A stretch of 64,000 bases of DNA, from contig CBFFRP010000169.1 of the NCBI GenBank assembly GCA_965644295.1, positions 1-64,000 of the forward strand, read 5' to 3'. The translations under genes and the position numbers were made by a program. This DNA comes from Paraphysomonas bandaiensis (Eukaryota; Chrysophyceae). A model generated the notes under the pieces. It worked only from the letters and a program-made list of their open reading frames with translations. It searched no databases and had not been told where the DNA came from. Every line of letters begins with the position of its first letter. Position 1 is the stretch's first letter. This document shows positions 31,251 to 45,200 of this stretch, one piece after another.

Positions 31251-31559
31251 TATGCGCAGCCCTGCTATCTACATCATTGTGTTGGATGCATAGATTAGTT
31301 GGACAAACTCGTGTGAACCCGAGGTTATGAAGGAATTTAATTCATAGGTTTTCGGGTAGTTAAATCGTAGAATGTACTTATAGTGACAACTACAACAGTC
31401 GACTGCCATTGCAACAGGATACTGAATCACATGAGCATTTCAAGTTATTACAATATCCACGGAAAGTAATGCTAAATACACACATCTAGAGGGAGATGAC
31501 AAAGACACCTCTAATACATTCTAACTTCGATACTAGTATTTTTATGTCTTCAATATAAA
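31251..31559. other. Intergenic, 3' side of the 2461-aa surface protein gene
   Basis: Nothing recognised. Confidence 0.4.
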
Positions 31560-34500
31560 TTATAAATTAAACTCCTCCGTAACAGATATGCGTCTAGAGA
31601 TAGATCTCTCTAGTTCACGTATTGGCGCATTAGCACTGCTAATGCCATCTGCACTCTCAGTCGAAGGAGGGTGCACGCTCGAAAAGCTAGCACTAAAATT
31701 TGGTAGAGCCCTCCTGTAGATCTCCTCTATAACACCATCCGATGGAGAGCCACTCTGTGTCAAAGACAAAAATAAATACTCGAAAGCACAGGTGCGTTAA
31801 ATGACATACTCTGTAATACTGCCCAGCATCGTGGCATTCTTCTGTATCAGAATTCGTGCCAGAATCAGTAGAATAGTGGCCCACTAATTCGTCAAAATCG
31901 TCGAGCCATATCGGTTGTGCTCGATCATATATCTTCAACAACATGTCCTACAAACATAATTAAATATGACAATGCAGAGTTCATCGGACATACATCGTCG
32001 ATGTCAGTAAATGTATTACCAACTCCATATATATGTACGGGATGGCGCAGACAAGGGTGACTGTTATTGATCTTCATCCACACGTCATCTTTCGGTTTGG
32101 CACAAAAGAACAATAAACAGCAGAAAAGACAACAGCAAAACAGCACTAATAGCGGGATGATTAAAGGGAATCGACTCGTCACAGGTCGCTGGACATCTGT
32201 TTCCTTGGCCACCTGAGGAAAACTTGGTGCTGAGGTGGGCGGCGACGAGGTGTACTTCGCGACGGGATCTTTCGATATAATAGTTTCATACACCGCTAAA
32301 TTAGAAGATTCAGTGAAATATGTTTTAAATCCCGTAACTGTAGGTAAATTTCTTCCAGAAGAGAATCTACCCTGCGCAGGTTGGGGAGCGCTATCACACA
32401 CACATGTAGTAAATCCAGCAGTGAATTGCTCCACGCTGCACTCTTCTCTTTCACTAGATAAGCACATGACAGTGGTGTCATATTGCGGACACGTCAACTC
32501 CCACACCCCGAATGGATCAGAACAACTAAAATTAGCGATGTACGGAAACCCATGGGCTGTGTCATTACTGCAATCCATAACCACATTCAACTGATTATCA
32601 CAAAACTCAGTTATCTCAGTCGTAACGTTATTATCCGGTAAGTCAATATCCTTTATATCATTTTTTAACGTATATACAGTGCGGTTATACGAAGGGTTGA
32701 CACTATTAGTGGTGACATAGACTGCAGTCAAAAGTGTGGGTGATTCACTTGAGCATGTTGTGTTCACTTCATTACACTGCGAATCGTAACCGTTGTTGAT
32801 CTTTACCGCTGCTATCCCAAGAGATATACTGTCGAGTGACTCACCATCGACGATATTTGAGGTCGAAATATAGTCTTCCGAGCTCACTGGAACGACATCT
32901 GAAACGAGAGAAGGCCAGACACTTAAAGTGTGGAAGTCATAGTACCCCATTGAAAGGCTATATTGTTCTCCAGTTATTAGAGTAGAATATATAATTTGTG
33001 TCAGCGAAAGCATTGCAGTTCGAAGTGATAAGGTAGCATCAGCCCCATTCTGAAGTCTTCTCGAGCTGGATGTCTCATTGACGGGCAGTGTATCCACTAG
33101 CTGGTGCAGCTTATCTATAGCGACGGCAAGGTCAGTTAAAGGGTAATACTCACTCATCTCCTCCACAGGTATACTAGACACAACTGAAACCAAATCACTA
33201 GTATACTGAACAGTACGCTGCACTTGATCAACAGTCAAAAGTTGCCGATCAACCCAATAAGCGGATTGCATTTTCATAACCTCCACACGAAACTGAAACT
33301 CTTCCACCAGCGTGGCCATTGTGTCGTAGTCAGGAACGATATAGTCAACAATAAACGAACTTGCACCAGCAGTAAGCTCCGTTACATTTAAGCATTTTTC
33401 AATATATTCTTCAGAGTCAACACAGTCTAGCGATTCACCTATCAGAGAATTTATTTCTTGGAGGATGCGGTCTATATCGTAATGATTGGTCCCACTTTGA
33501 ATACCCATACGATAATTTCGCAAGGTGTTTGATTGGGGGAATATATTGAGAGTCTGAGATGCACTAGAATTGGCTCCGTAGACATCGGAGACAATGACTC
33601 CGACTTCTGTACTGAAGTTCGAAGCAGGACAGCCTGTTCCTACTTTGGCTACACCCCATGTCCGTAGCGATCTCTGCTGCAATATACCCACAGCGTCCTT
33701 GGAACATTTCCTAGACTGCACATAGGTATAGTACAGCGGCAGGTCTCCATCATCATCTACCCACCATGAGGCCCAGAGCGTATATACACTTTCCTCGTAC
33801 GTGGGATATACGTCTAATCGTCCTCCAGAGGGTGGGGAGTTTATTGCGACGCTAATTTCGTATACACCCTCAAAGCAGTTCGCATCACAGTTAGGGTAAG
33901 ACGTCACTCCCAGTTGTATGGTGTACATGGCACCGTTGGACAGTAAACTTGAGTAGAAACGAGAAGAAATTAGATTACTTCCACCAAGAGGGAACTCCAA
34001 CTCCGAGTGGACAACGTTTCCTCTTGTGATCCCCCAAAAGGCCGTGTAACTTTCATTGGGGCTAGATACGACGGCGTCCAAAACAAATCTACCATTTGAT
34101 GTTTGTTCCTTTCCAGCATCAAATGATAATGCTACATAGATAGGCAGTGACTCTACTACATTTATAACGGTTACAGCGAAAGTGCGCCGTTCTGCAGCTT
34201 GGTCAGTAACAGAAACTAAAAACGCTAATGTTGAAACATTCAAATACGATGATGGGATTCGCAGAGTTTCATCATGACTTGCGACCTTTTGAAATCCAGG
34301 GCATTCGTAAACCATGTCACTGGATAATAGAACACATCTCCAACTGAAATAAAGCCCAGCGTCACGACCGTACCGTCCAGTCACATCCTGGTCATAGCTT
34401 TGTGAAGCATCCACAATAAGGTCGCTCGCCATGGAGGCTGATTGATAACTGCCACCTGTTATACGCGCCTTCAATCCACCCTGTCGTATATAAACTCTAG

Positions 34501-37500
34501 ACTCGCTTATAGGCGACTGCACAGCACTCTCAGAGTTTAACAGGTTTCCAACTGGACCAGAGGAGGCAAAGGAGCGGAATATATACTCATTTCCGACACT
34601 CAAATTATATGATCCAACGATAAATTTGCGAGGGTCACTTGCAATATTTAGCTTCGCTATATCAGGGGACTTTTCGGCAGCAGCATTGATGTACACCTCC
34701 CATCTATAGAGAATGTCGAGGCCAGAAGCCGTAAAGTTACAACTGTTTACAGCATTATATCTAGCCCATGCCTGTGCAGTGTGGGACAGGGATGAATAGG
34801 AAACGCCTTTCACTGATCCGGTGGACACTACAACGGGGGAAACATATGTCGCGTTCGTGTTCGGTATATATTCAAAAGAAAAAGACCCGTACCCAGAATG
34901 GCCCAGATAGTTCTCCAGGTACAGTACGAACGTATGTATTCCAGCAGCAGTGAAAATATTTGTGGGTAGAAAGTTACAAGTAACTGACCCGGGGGTACAG
35001 TTTACCCACGCAAGTGATTGCATGTAATCCTCGAGAACGTAATTTCGTGTGTTGCTTGGATCGTACACTGCCCACGATATGTTCGACCATGGTCTACCTC
35101 CACTTCCAGAAGAGGATGATATATCCATTTGCAAACCAGGATGGCAATCCGACACAAAGTGTGAACCCAGGACGATCACATTCACATCGCTGCTCTGTAC
35201 CAAAAAATTGGATGATATCTCTACCACTGCAGGTCTCTCCGTTGGGTAATTAGACATACAGAAATCAGTTGACATACGACAGCGAGCTATTACTTTGCCT
35301 CCTAAGAAAGTAATATTATCTCCAACAAGAGGAAGCAAGCTATCACCGTAGGCTAGCGTAATGCGGACATGCCGAGGTGAAGTAAATGCACAAGTACTCG
35401 TACTTGACAGTTGAAGAGATGTGAATTCAGAGCATGGGAATGAATTTGACAACCCGTGTACAACTCCTGCATCTGTTTCGTGGTTATACTCCACAATAAT
35501 ATTCGATCCAGTGGCGTCAAAATACACAGACCCTACAATCGGTGCTGGAGGGATGCTGGTAGCATAGCTAATAGAAAGTACGGCAGCGTTATTGCCATCA
35601 CTAGGTGTGCTTAGACCACCCAAATGCAACGTGTGTGGAGCATCGATATGCAGTGCATATTCAGATGAGGATGGTCCTTCTATTTCAGCCGTGAAAAAGA
35701 GACAGCCTGGAGAAGCATTAGACGAAATGAAAAACATACCCGTCGTACTTCTGACAGTATCTGTAAAATTGAGTGCAGGAGGAGTGACGCGACCAGAGCT
35801 GTTTGGAAGCAGTTGAAGTACTGATACATCGGCTGGGGGAATACATTCAGTCCCAAACATATCGTGACTTCCCCAGTACATGCGTGGAATAATTGTGACC
35901 GAGACAGATGGAGGGCTACTTAACTGTACAATTATTTGCTCCGAAACTTCTCCACTTATTAGGCTACTCTGAGTGATACTCGCTTCAACAGTTTTGCAGC
36001 AATCTGTGGTGACCGCACACACTTTCTCATACACCACCGGCAAGTCCGTGGCAGTATATATTCCCGGAAAATTGATGAAGTCCTCGGTATAACACAGAAC
36101 CTTGTAATCCGTACTTCCTTTGAGACCAGACAAAATCAAGGTGTCATTGGAAGTTGGGAACAAATGCGTACGAGAAGTGCTACCTTCAGCCGCAGATATT
36201 GACCTCGTAGTTAGTAAATTTGGCAATTCCGCACCTTCAAATGCAGCGCAATAGATGTTGCCTCTTGCACTCAAGCTATAGACGACATCGATTGATCTTT
36301 CTTTAACAGTACAACTCTGAGTATATTTCGGCCATACTGTGAACTGTGTTGGTGACATCGATGGTAAGGATGTCGGTCCCGCTGTTGGCTCTGCGCTCGG
36401 CAAAGCAGTGGGAGATGCAAATGGATGCTGTGACGGGCAGGACGACGGTGAAGCAGACGGTAGCTCCGTAGGGACAAAGCTAGGCATAGGGGATGGAATA
36501 CTACTCGGGGAGGAAATCGGAACAGTAGTAGGTAAGTTGCTCGGGTGAATACTGGGTAAAGAAGTTGGCTCAGAACTAGGTATCGAAGTCGGATAACTCG
36601 AAGGAAGACTCGTTGGCACCAAACTTGGGGCACCTGTTGGTTGGCTACTTGGTTGACTACTTGGATGGCTGGTAGGTATGGAAGTTGGCTCCGCTGTTGG
36701 CTCAGAACTAGGTATCGAAGTCGGATAACTCGAAGGAAGACTCGTTGGCACCAAACTTGGGGCACCTGTTGGTTGGCTACTTGGTTGACTACTTGGATGG
36801 CTGGTAGGTATGGAAGTTGGCTCCGCTGTTGGCTCAGAACTAGGTATCGAAGTCGGATAACTCGAAGGAAGACTCGTTGGCACCAAACTTGGGGCACCTG
36901 TTGGTTGGCTGGTAGGTGTCGAAGTTGGCTCCGCTGTTGGCTGGCAACTAGGTATCGAAGTCGGATAACTCGAAGGAAGACTCGTTGGCACAAAACTTGG
37001 GGCACCTGTTGGCTCAGAACTAGGTATCGAAGTCGGATAACTCGAAGGAAGACTCGTTGGCACAAAACTTGGGGCACCTGTTGGCTCAGAACTAGGTATC
37101 GAAGTCGGATAACTCGAAGGAAGACTCGTTGGCACCAAACTTGGGGCACCTGTTGGTTGGCTACTTGGTTGACTACTTGGATGGCTGGTAGGTGTCGAAG
37201 TTGGCTCCGCTGTTGGCTCAGAACTAGGTATCGAAGTCGGATAACTCGAAGGAAGACTCGTTGGCACCAAACTTGGGGCACCTGTTGGTTGGCTACTTGG
37301 TTGGCTGGTAGGTGTCGAAGTTGGCTGCGCTGTTGGTTGGCAACTAGGTAACGCAGTCGGACAACTTGACGGGTTGGATGTTGGCTCACCAGTTGGTTGA
37401 ACTGTGGGAAGGGCGGTGGGATTGCCTGTCGGTACAGTAGTTGGCATGACAGTTGGCACAGACGACGGTGAACTCGAAGGATAGTCAGTTGGTTGGCTAG

Positions 37501-39096
37501 TCGGCCCGGATGTAGGATGTCCGCTCGGCATAAAAGACGGCGACGTAGTTGGTATGCCCGTCGGGACAACGCTTGGAGATGCCGATGGCTGGCTACTTGG
37601 AATGCACGAGGGCAATGAGCTCGGCGCTGTTGACGGATGGGAGGAGGGAATCCAACTTGGTGCGTGGGTCGGGATGCTAGTCGGCAGAGAGGAGGGAAGC
37701 CCGGACGGAGTACTGCTGGGCGCACATGATGGCGTTGTAGTGGGGTAATTCGATGGCTTCCCACTGGGTGCATTCGACGGCATCCCAGAAGGAGGGACAG
37801 TTGGACATCCAGTAGGAAGTAGGGTCGGATCACCTGAGGGAAGAGTGGTTGGTAACGCAGAAGGAGCGGAAGTTGGATGCAGTGTCGTGGGAGTAGATGT
37901 TGAGGGAACTGAGGACGGAACTGAGGAAGGAGCAGTTGACGGATGGGGAGCAACTTGATTGATCTTAACTTTACACTCAACCAAACCATCCGTACCAGTA
38001 ACTTCGCCCATAATAATTATACCAACCTTTTCGTCGCTGGTGTGCTGTGTCTCTTCGTCGGCGCACTGGTCCTCTTCAGTCACCATACCTACGTCAGTAA
38101 GAGTACTTGAAAATGACCGCAACACCACAGGATTCTGACCCTGTAAACTCAAAACCATTCCAAAGAGCCCCGGTTCATAGAAGTAAGAGAGATGATATGT
38201 AAAGTATACCGGGCTGTCAGTGATTCCGTCTAAAACTGCTGTTTCAAGTCCCATGCCTTCGACACAACTGATAGCAACGCTAGGCCGATAAGACATATAG
38301 GCCAGTGTCTCCGGGTCAGTTAGTACGCTGTAGTTAGGATCAGTTGACTCGTGAGATTCAAGAATAAACCTCGCGAAGAATAGTGCCACATTGAACCCTC
38401 TAGCAAATAAAAAACGATCATTAACCACTGTTTGTAACTGCGTTATGGCTCCCACAGTTGATCCAGAAGGGAATCGACATGTAACATTGGAAGCTTCACA
38501 TCCAGATGGATACAGAAACCTAATATGATTCTCGCGTGCAGCAACATCACTGGAAGGTCTGGTTATGTTCCCAGAACCAATCATAAAAAACTCATTCGAA
38601 ATATTATACGCCCCCTTTTCAACTACAGACCATGCTATGGGTAATGGCGGGGACACTGGTGTAGGAATCTTCCACTCCTGACAGTAATATACGTGTCAGT
38701 CCAGAGAAATTGGTTTAGTTTTATTACCTTTGAACAAAAGCTATCATTGGGCTGGTAGAGCCTGGTCTCAAAAGAGATAATTCCATTGTTATTTCTAACA
38801 TCTCTGACCCGAGCAGTCAAAGGAAGGCTATGATTCACATCCTCAGTGAATGGGAGGCTGATAAACACCACTGCGTCCTCGAATGTAGAAGAATTGGTTG
38901 AAACTTCAACCCAATTCTGGTCATCGAGGTCGATATATCCCACTTCAATCCATGGGTTCTCTACAAAGCTATCATTTATCATGTCAATGGGTGGTAATGC
39001 AGATCGGGCTATTTGGGAGGACAATAGCCCCACAATTACTCCAGTTAGGATACTAATAAACATTACACTAACTCTGTGCTTCACAGAGACAAACAA
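31560..39096 (-). CDS. Giant single-pass surface protein: H-lectin-like, PT-repeat, REJ
   Basis: Four exons join in frame to 2461 residues: 39096-38728, 38677-31994, 31947-31810, 31754-31560. A hydrophobic N-terminal signal or anchor (about 11-27, VMFISILTGVIVGLLSS) precedes an H-type-lectin-like beta-sandwich (WIEVGYIDLDDQNWVEVS, AVVFISLP, ARVRDVRNNNGIISFETRLYQ). Residues about 366-903 are a Ser/Thr/Pro linker of PTSxPSxxP repeats, likely heavily O-glycosylated. A REJ/PKD-like ectodomain follows, with DASQSYDQD and SSGSGGRPWSNISW motifs and many NxS/T sites. Near the end are SRRLQ and a Cys cluster (TTCVCDS) that resembles a GPS-type box. One transmembrane helix lies at about 2290-2313 (PLIIPLLVLFCCCLFCCLLF) before a tail of about 145 residues with no known domain. 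The 50-bp first intron falls inside the lectin domain. A role in cell-surface recognition or adhesion is inferred. Its larger relative starts 3.1 kb away in the opposite direction. Confidence 0.85.
36541..37370 (-). repeat. Coding tandem repeats, ~45-50-residue PT/PS units
   Basis: Units containing GAPSLVPTSLPSSYPTSIPS followed by variable SEPTAEPTS and HPSSQPSSQ segments recur about eight times. Nucleotide identity between units is near complete over long stretches, with whole segments gained or lost in frame, so expansion and contraction are recent. Long open frames in other phases arise only from the repeat. Confidence 0.85.
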
Positions 39097-41147
39097 TCAG
39101 CACAAAGAAGGTCTACACGCACTTTTAAATCTGTCAGTCCTCACACAGTGTCGAGATGGCGGACTAGATCTAAGTTGCAATACAATGAAATTGGTCTAGA
39201 AATGAAGCATAAAGTATACAGAAAATACATACAATCTGGCCAAATTTTTAAATAAAAATTTCGACAAAATATTGGAAACAATTCATAACATACTGTGTAT
39301 ATTGTATATGGATATCCTGTGGATAGTGTTGTACCTACGCCCCCCCCCCAGAATTTTTATCTCAAAATTCAGAAAAAAAAAGAGAGATTAATTTTACACA
39401 AAAATTACAACGGTGTTTGATCCAGCAAAAATTACAATGCTGTTTTGGGTAAGAATCTTTTTTTGGAAGTGTGCGGTGTGCAGGCAACGAATGCTGACCT
39501 TTGAGGACATCCGACTTCATCATGTATTTAACAATCCTACTGATCCCATGACATAACCATGATCATCAAACAGTTTCAACATTTCCTCCTCTGTGCTGCA
39601 CTCGTGTAGTCAGTTTGTAGCGAAGTATTGTCGTTTGCATGCGACAAATACGCATTCAGTCGCCTAATCGAAACCTATTATATTATTATAGGCATATATA
39701 GTGTTTCAGATGTGGGAAATGTATCTGTAGAGAGGAGAGACGGCCGATATGGCAGATTTTTTTGGTATTACGGACTGCTTTCAGGAGAAGCAGAAAATGC
39801 GACCTGACGAATGAAGGTTGAATTTTAAATTGTGGTCACAGTGACGGCTATTAGAAATAATAGATGTATAGAGAATGAGTCTACAAAGAACGATTTGTCA
39901 AGTGTGTGAGTATGATGGAGATGAAGTGCTTGTAGCTGCAGATCACCACTGTTACCCAGTACAGACAAGGATGATATTAGAATTTGTTTCCGTGGGCTGT
40001 GTTATTTTTTGTTTTGAATTTTATAGTGGAATATGTCTTCCATATGAAGCGACTACGTTCTCTTGTGGTAATGGTGGGATTAACTATACTAAGTACTGCT
40101 TTGCACTGAAGCGATTGATTCAATTAAATAAGTTTTTTTTAATGATTTAATAGTATCAATATCTAGCTACAAAGTCGAATAAGTTTTATATTCCCGAGGT
40201 TGTAAGTTAACAGGCTCAGTAGGGGGTAAGGATCAGAGGATAGAATTAGAAACTGTTGTTATACTTGTGGTGGGGCCCCTTACTTTTAGTTGGGATGCAG
40301 TATGTATTCTACATATGTATTGCCATGCATCAGGGTTTAGTAACCAATAATGGTAGTCCAGTTTCCGGCAATTATAATGCCTAAGTAGATAATATCGCTC
40401 ATAATGATAGTGTGGTGCTCCCTTAATTTCTAATTTAGTTCAATACTAGTCTACGAGTCGTAACTACGGACGCATCATTATTCTTTTCGTTCTCGCACAT
40501 CAGGATCTTCCTAGCTAGGCTTCATATGGAGGATTTTAGCATCCCACAACATGTAATTTGCTCGTAGGAATAGCAACACTTATCACGATATGGATTCATG
40601 TTATAATCAATGCCCAGGTGTCATAATTCATAATCATCTCTTAGCACTTAGCACGACTACTAAGCCTCCCGATATGATGATGATGATAGATTCTGAATCA
40701 TATAAAAGTCTTTTATTAAAAGAAATCATGACAAGTCGAATCAAAATGCATTGACCATAATGTGAATGGATTGCCATTATTACAATATACAATATAAGTG
40801 TATCTATACCATAGTTCTAGATTTATTGCTCATGAGAACAGGACAGGTATTTTGGTATCGTCGAGCATTTTGTATATAGTACTGATAAAATTGCAACTGC
40901 ATGTAACATGCACTTTATAATCTTCAAGTCGAAGAAAAAGTGATAAAGATAAATGGTAAACGTAATAAGTATGCTTTATATCAAAGAATATCCAACGTTA
41001 AACTCTCCACAAAGGCATGGTATCAAATCCACTCTAGAAAACGAGTGAAAACTATTACAAAAACACGCGCCTCATATTATTCAAACAAAAAATATATACT
41101 TACGATCAAATTGTTTGCGTTAGCCGTAAATATATTGCATGATGACA
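39097..41147. other. Intergenic with a homopolymer and small scraps
   Basis: A run of ten or so C residues lies near 39340-39349. 39720-39860 includes AAATTGTGGTCACAGTGAC, similar to the palindrome inside the TIR miniature elements. A 91-codon plus-strand frame at 39875-40150 (ICQVCEYDGDEVLVAADHHC) has a few cysteines but no recognised domain. The rest shows nothing. Confidence 0.35.
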
Positions 41148-41721
41148 CTATCGATCCACTCTTTCAGTAGCTGTTTGACTAAAACTGATCAGCCCAGCAC
41201 CAAAAGCACAAACAAAGGCGCCGACATACCACATTTTCGGGACATACTCATTGAACAGCAATATACCAATGCACCCCTATTTATACGGTATCAACGATAA
41301 AGCTACAGCTGAATATGACTCACCGATATCACAAAATTTGAAGATGTTGATAAAGCTGTGACGTACAAAGTGGACGTTTCTTTCTTAAGTGCCCGAACAA
41401 AGTACGCCATCATTAAGCCGTTACAAGCAAACATCAGCCCTAGGAAGAACGATCTTATAGTCCAATCAACCTATACATAGAATAAGAAATATATATTGGC
41501 AAAGTTGTCGATTTACCAGGGGACATTGGCTTTCATTAAAAAATATCAAACAAAATGACCTGCTAATACTCACAGCAACAGATGTTCCATTTAGTGAGAT
41601 CTACATATATCAAGAACAAATCATTGAAGCATGAAGGAAGCCTGCTTATATCGACCTTTCCAAGAGCAGATGCGCATGCAGCAAGAGCACCAGAAAATAT
41701 AGCCTCAACCGGAATATACAT
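41148..41721 (-). CDS. TMEM42-like small membrane protein (DMT/EamA-type)
   Basis: Four exons join in frame to 122 residues: 41721-41656, 41600-41574, 41470-41324, 41276-41148 (introns 55, 103 and 47 bp). The product starts MYIPVEAIFSGALAACASALGK, continues VDWTIRSFFLGLMFACNGLM and ALSTSSNFVISGCIGILLF, and ends WYVGAFVCAFGAGLIS. Four hydrophobic helices and the pattern NGxMxxxFVxALxxxxSxxxTxxSTxxNF are those of TMEM42, a half-size relative of the drug/metabolite transporter fold. Function is unknown; such proteins may dimerise to form a transporter. All exons are too short to be seen as ordinary open frames. Confidence 0.75.
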
Positions 41722-42231
41722 ACTCAAGTGTCTGCTATAACCTCCACTAAGAGCTGACTATGGTATTTCTAATCGCGCTCATGATTTCTAATCAGTGGTT
41801 ACTTCAACCCCCATAGAACTACAGCGGACGTTAATGTCGCCTCTTCTCAGTCAGGTCTCTTAGCTGCTAACAACAGCACATCAAACCATCCCTGTGATAC
41901 GGTAGGGTATACCGGTATACCGTGTACCAAAGATTGAAAACTGAAAAATGATATGCTGAATCTTCCTCAACACACCGCTGCAGGTGCTGGACACGCACAT
42001 CCCTCTCAACAGTTAAACCGCTTGAGTCCAACTGGGTGTGGTGAGTATAAGGCGGTGAGGGAGATATGAAAGCATGGGTAATGTGCCACCATGCGCTGCT
42101 TTGATAACTGTTGTACCTTGAGGTTAACTCGCCACCGCACTATTCGTCGTCTGTCTTATATAAAATATGCTGCAGTATCATACGTTTGATGTCATCAGTT
42201 TGTTATAAATTACACGTCATTTCTCTGTGTA
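41722..42231. promoter_or_regulatory. Divergent promoter, TMEM42-like / giant surface protein
   Basis: The 510 bp between the two starts contain the perfect 14-bp palindrome GTATACCGGTATAC at 41907-41920, identical to 8769-8782. TATGCTGCAGTATC at about 42167-42180 is close to the TATACTGCTGTA motif. Confidence 0.5.
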
Positions 42232-45200
42232 ATGATATTGGCTGCTCTCCTTTTACTATGGAGTCACTCTTGCAGCTCAGCAGAAATTGAAAATTTCTTG
42301 GAATGTAAAGATGTTGATGACGACCCTTCCATCCGAAGCAATGAGACGTGTTTATATGTTGAAATTATTGACAGTTTCGGTGATGGTTGGGGTGAAGATA
42401 CAAAGTTAATGTATTGGAAAAGTATCGATGGTATCATCACTAGTATATACGATGCAAGTTTAACCTGCGAGTGTGCAAGAATGGCTGGCTGCTTGCCCGT
42501 TGATGACTCAGAGATATCTGTTGAGTCCTTCTATTTCACAATGGCCGGTACTATTCTGCCGAAATATTTCTGGGAGATTCAGTGGACAGTACAGTGCGTA
42601 CAAGGTGGTGAGTTAGGTTCAAAGTACTATGGTGGATACAACACATCACTAGAATTATCCTACCATCGAAACACTGGGAAGTATAGCTTGGACAACTCTG
42701 AGAACTTGTGGGTATATCCCGAGGTATGCACCATGGATCCCTCAAGTTATGCGGACAATCTATATCATGTGGATAAAACAGGACGCCTTTTTAGTTATGC
42801 CAACGAGAGCACTGCCTATACTGGGTCGGGTTTATATATCACACCATTTGAGAATAGAAATGAAATCCAGTGGATGCGGTCGGGATGTTGCACAGACGGA
42901 GGTCCTCTCACTCTGTCGGATGGGTTTTATATATTGCGATCCACCGGTTCCTGTGACTTGACACAGGACCGCTATGTGTGGCGTGTTTGTAGTAGTGCGG
43001 GCGGACCTCAGGAGGAACTTGTGGTAGAGTTTGTGGATGGAAAATGCTTTCCCCACAACCAGTTTCCTGTGGACGCAATCTGCAATGCAAGTACTAACTC
43101 AAGTGGATTGTTATCTGATATTTCATTACTAGCCCGTCGTGAAGGCTCGTCCAGGCCCATTAGCGGTGCGCCGGATACCTCTTCAATCCAATTCGTATCT
43201 ATTTCGTCTTCAATGTCCGGATCTACAGAGCTTTCTCCCTCGGCGACTAATCCGAAATGCGAAAGTACATATAACCACAGCTCGGATGTCATTGATATGA
43301 TTTCCCATAAAGTTCTAGATTATTTTTGGGTGGAAGCGAGCTCTGTTTTATCTAACGATCAGGCTTGGACCGTAGTCACCACCACTCTGAATACTTTTAC
43401 ATCTCCGGTTGTGTTTGTCGGACTGCCTGAAATCCCGGGAGAAACATCCAATGAGGGCTATCCTGCAATTTCTCGTGTTCGAAATATTATCAGCATCAAT
43501 GGTATTGTGACATTCGAAACTAAAATATATCAGGCTAATGACAGTATGTGTTCTAAAGCGTGGCATATTCCAGTTCCAATATCACCTGATTTATTATTGA
43601 CGTGGCTTGTAGTTGATCGTGGCGCATATAATATCACGGGACATTACTTTATGATTGGCGAGGGTCCAATATATCGGTTCAATGACGACGTCTCGAATAG
43701 GAGCAATTTTATACGCTTTGACTACCCAGTAAGTTGTGTATCGTCTACAGAAAGTTGCGCTTTTGATGAAGGTACACCAATAGGTGTCATTCTTCAATTG
43801 CAAACACTTGTGTACGATCGTCTCTTGATACCCCGTGGATTCACTGTTAGACGTCGGCACATTAGAGTTGTGTTGCAACCTCATGACTCTGTCGATGCAA
43901 CGTACTATAGTATGACAGATCCTGAATCACTTGGTTTTATGGCATTTGAGACTGGTATTGGTATCAGTTGTGTGGAGGGAATGACATTTGAAACTCGGGC
44001 CTTTGACGAAGTCACAAACGTGAAGCTCGATGTCGAATTCTTATACGAGTATAGTAACCCCCCTGGAATATTTGGTACTATTGGTACCTCCACCAGTCTT
44101 ACTGATAGTACGGGATTGAGAGTGTTCGACAGAACGAATATTGGAGCGAGTGTCATTACCCAGGAAGATCAGTGTGTGGACGAGGAAACTTCTCACTACA
44201 CTGCGGAGGTTGTGTACACCATGGTTGTTGGTGAACAGAACCTGCAAACGTCATGCGTATTCTGTAAAGCCGTGTTTTTTGCCGAACAACCAGCACCAAC
44301 CTCGCGCCCTTCTCTGACTTCAACGCCGTTGCCAACTTCACTACCAACCACATCACCGATAGCTACCACGAGTTTTGGTCCCTCCTGTTTTCCAACAGAG
44401 CACCTAACTTCTGCCCCATCTACCATGCCTACACTTTCGCCAACCGGACAGCCATCATCTATTCCAAGTATGTCCCCCATCAGTGTTCCCTCACTTTTTC
44501 CTACGTTGCTGCCAACTGGACACCCAACGTCTACTCCTAGTACATCACCAACTTGGGTTCCATCTCTATCCACTACAACAGGACAGCCAATCTCTATTCC
44601 ACCTATGTCACCTTCTTCAGATCATACTTTTCTCCCTACATTGCCCCAGAGCACTTCTCCAACACTGTTACCCCCAAGTGTCCCGTCTACAAACCCCACT
44701 CTGTTTCCGACGCCACATCGAACTGAATTTCCCACGTCAATTCCATCAGCAGTCCCACCGAATATTCCTACTGTTTTGAACCCAACGTCGCAGCCTAATT
44801 CCTGTACCCCTCGGCTTGAAAATTCCACCGATGTGTACGACATGATCAACCGTGTTGAGGTTACTTCGTACTGGTTAGAGTCCGGATTTGTGAGGGCGGA
44901 TGATCAGAATTGGGTAACTGTTTCAACTGTGCTCACTTCATTTGAAAACATAGTGATATTTGTAAGCCTTCCTGATATAGCGGGAGACACATCCGACGAT
45001 GGGTTTTCTGCAATTGCACGTGTTCGAAATGTTGTGTCATCTGGTCATGTGTCATTTGAGACTCGTATTTATCAAGCCAACGACAGTTATTGTTCAAAAG
45101 AATGGTACATTCCGAGCGCTTTACGTGAACCGATACCGCTGTCATGGATGGTAGTTGAACAGGGTGCGTTCAATTTGAGTGGGCATTACTTTATGGTTGG

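Noticed and set aside
36271-37989. 572-codon minus-strand and 236-codon plus-strand open frames inside the PT repeat
   Set aside because: They are off-frame translations of the tandem repeat in the 2461-aa gene; periodic Arg/Leu/Gln strings have no independent support.
40940-41170. 76-codon plus-strand frame
   Set aside because: It overlaps the last exon of the TMEM42-like gene in antisense and has no motif.
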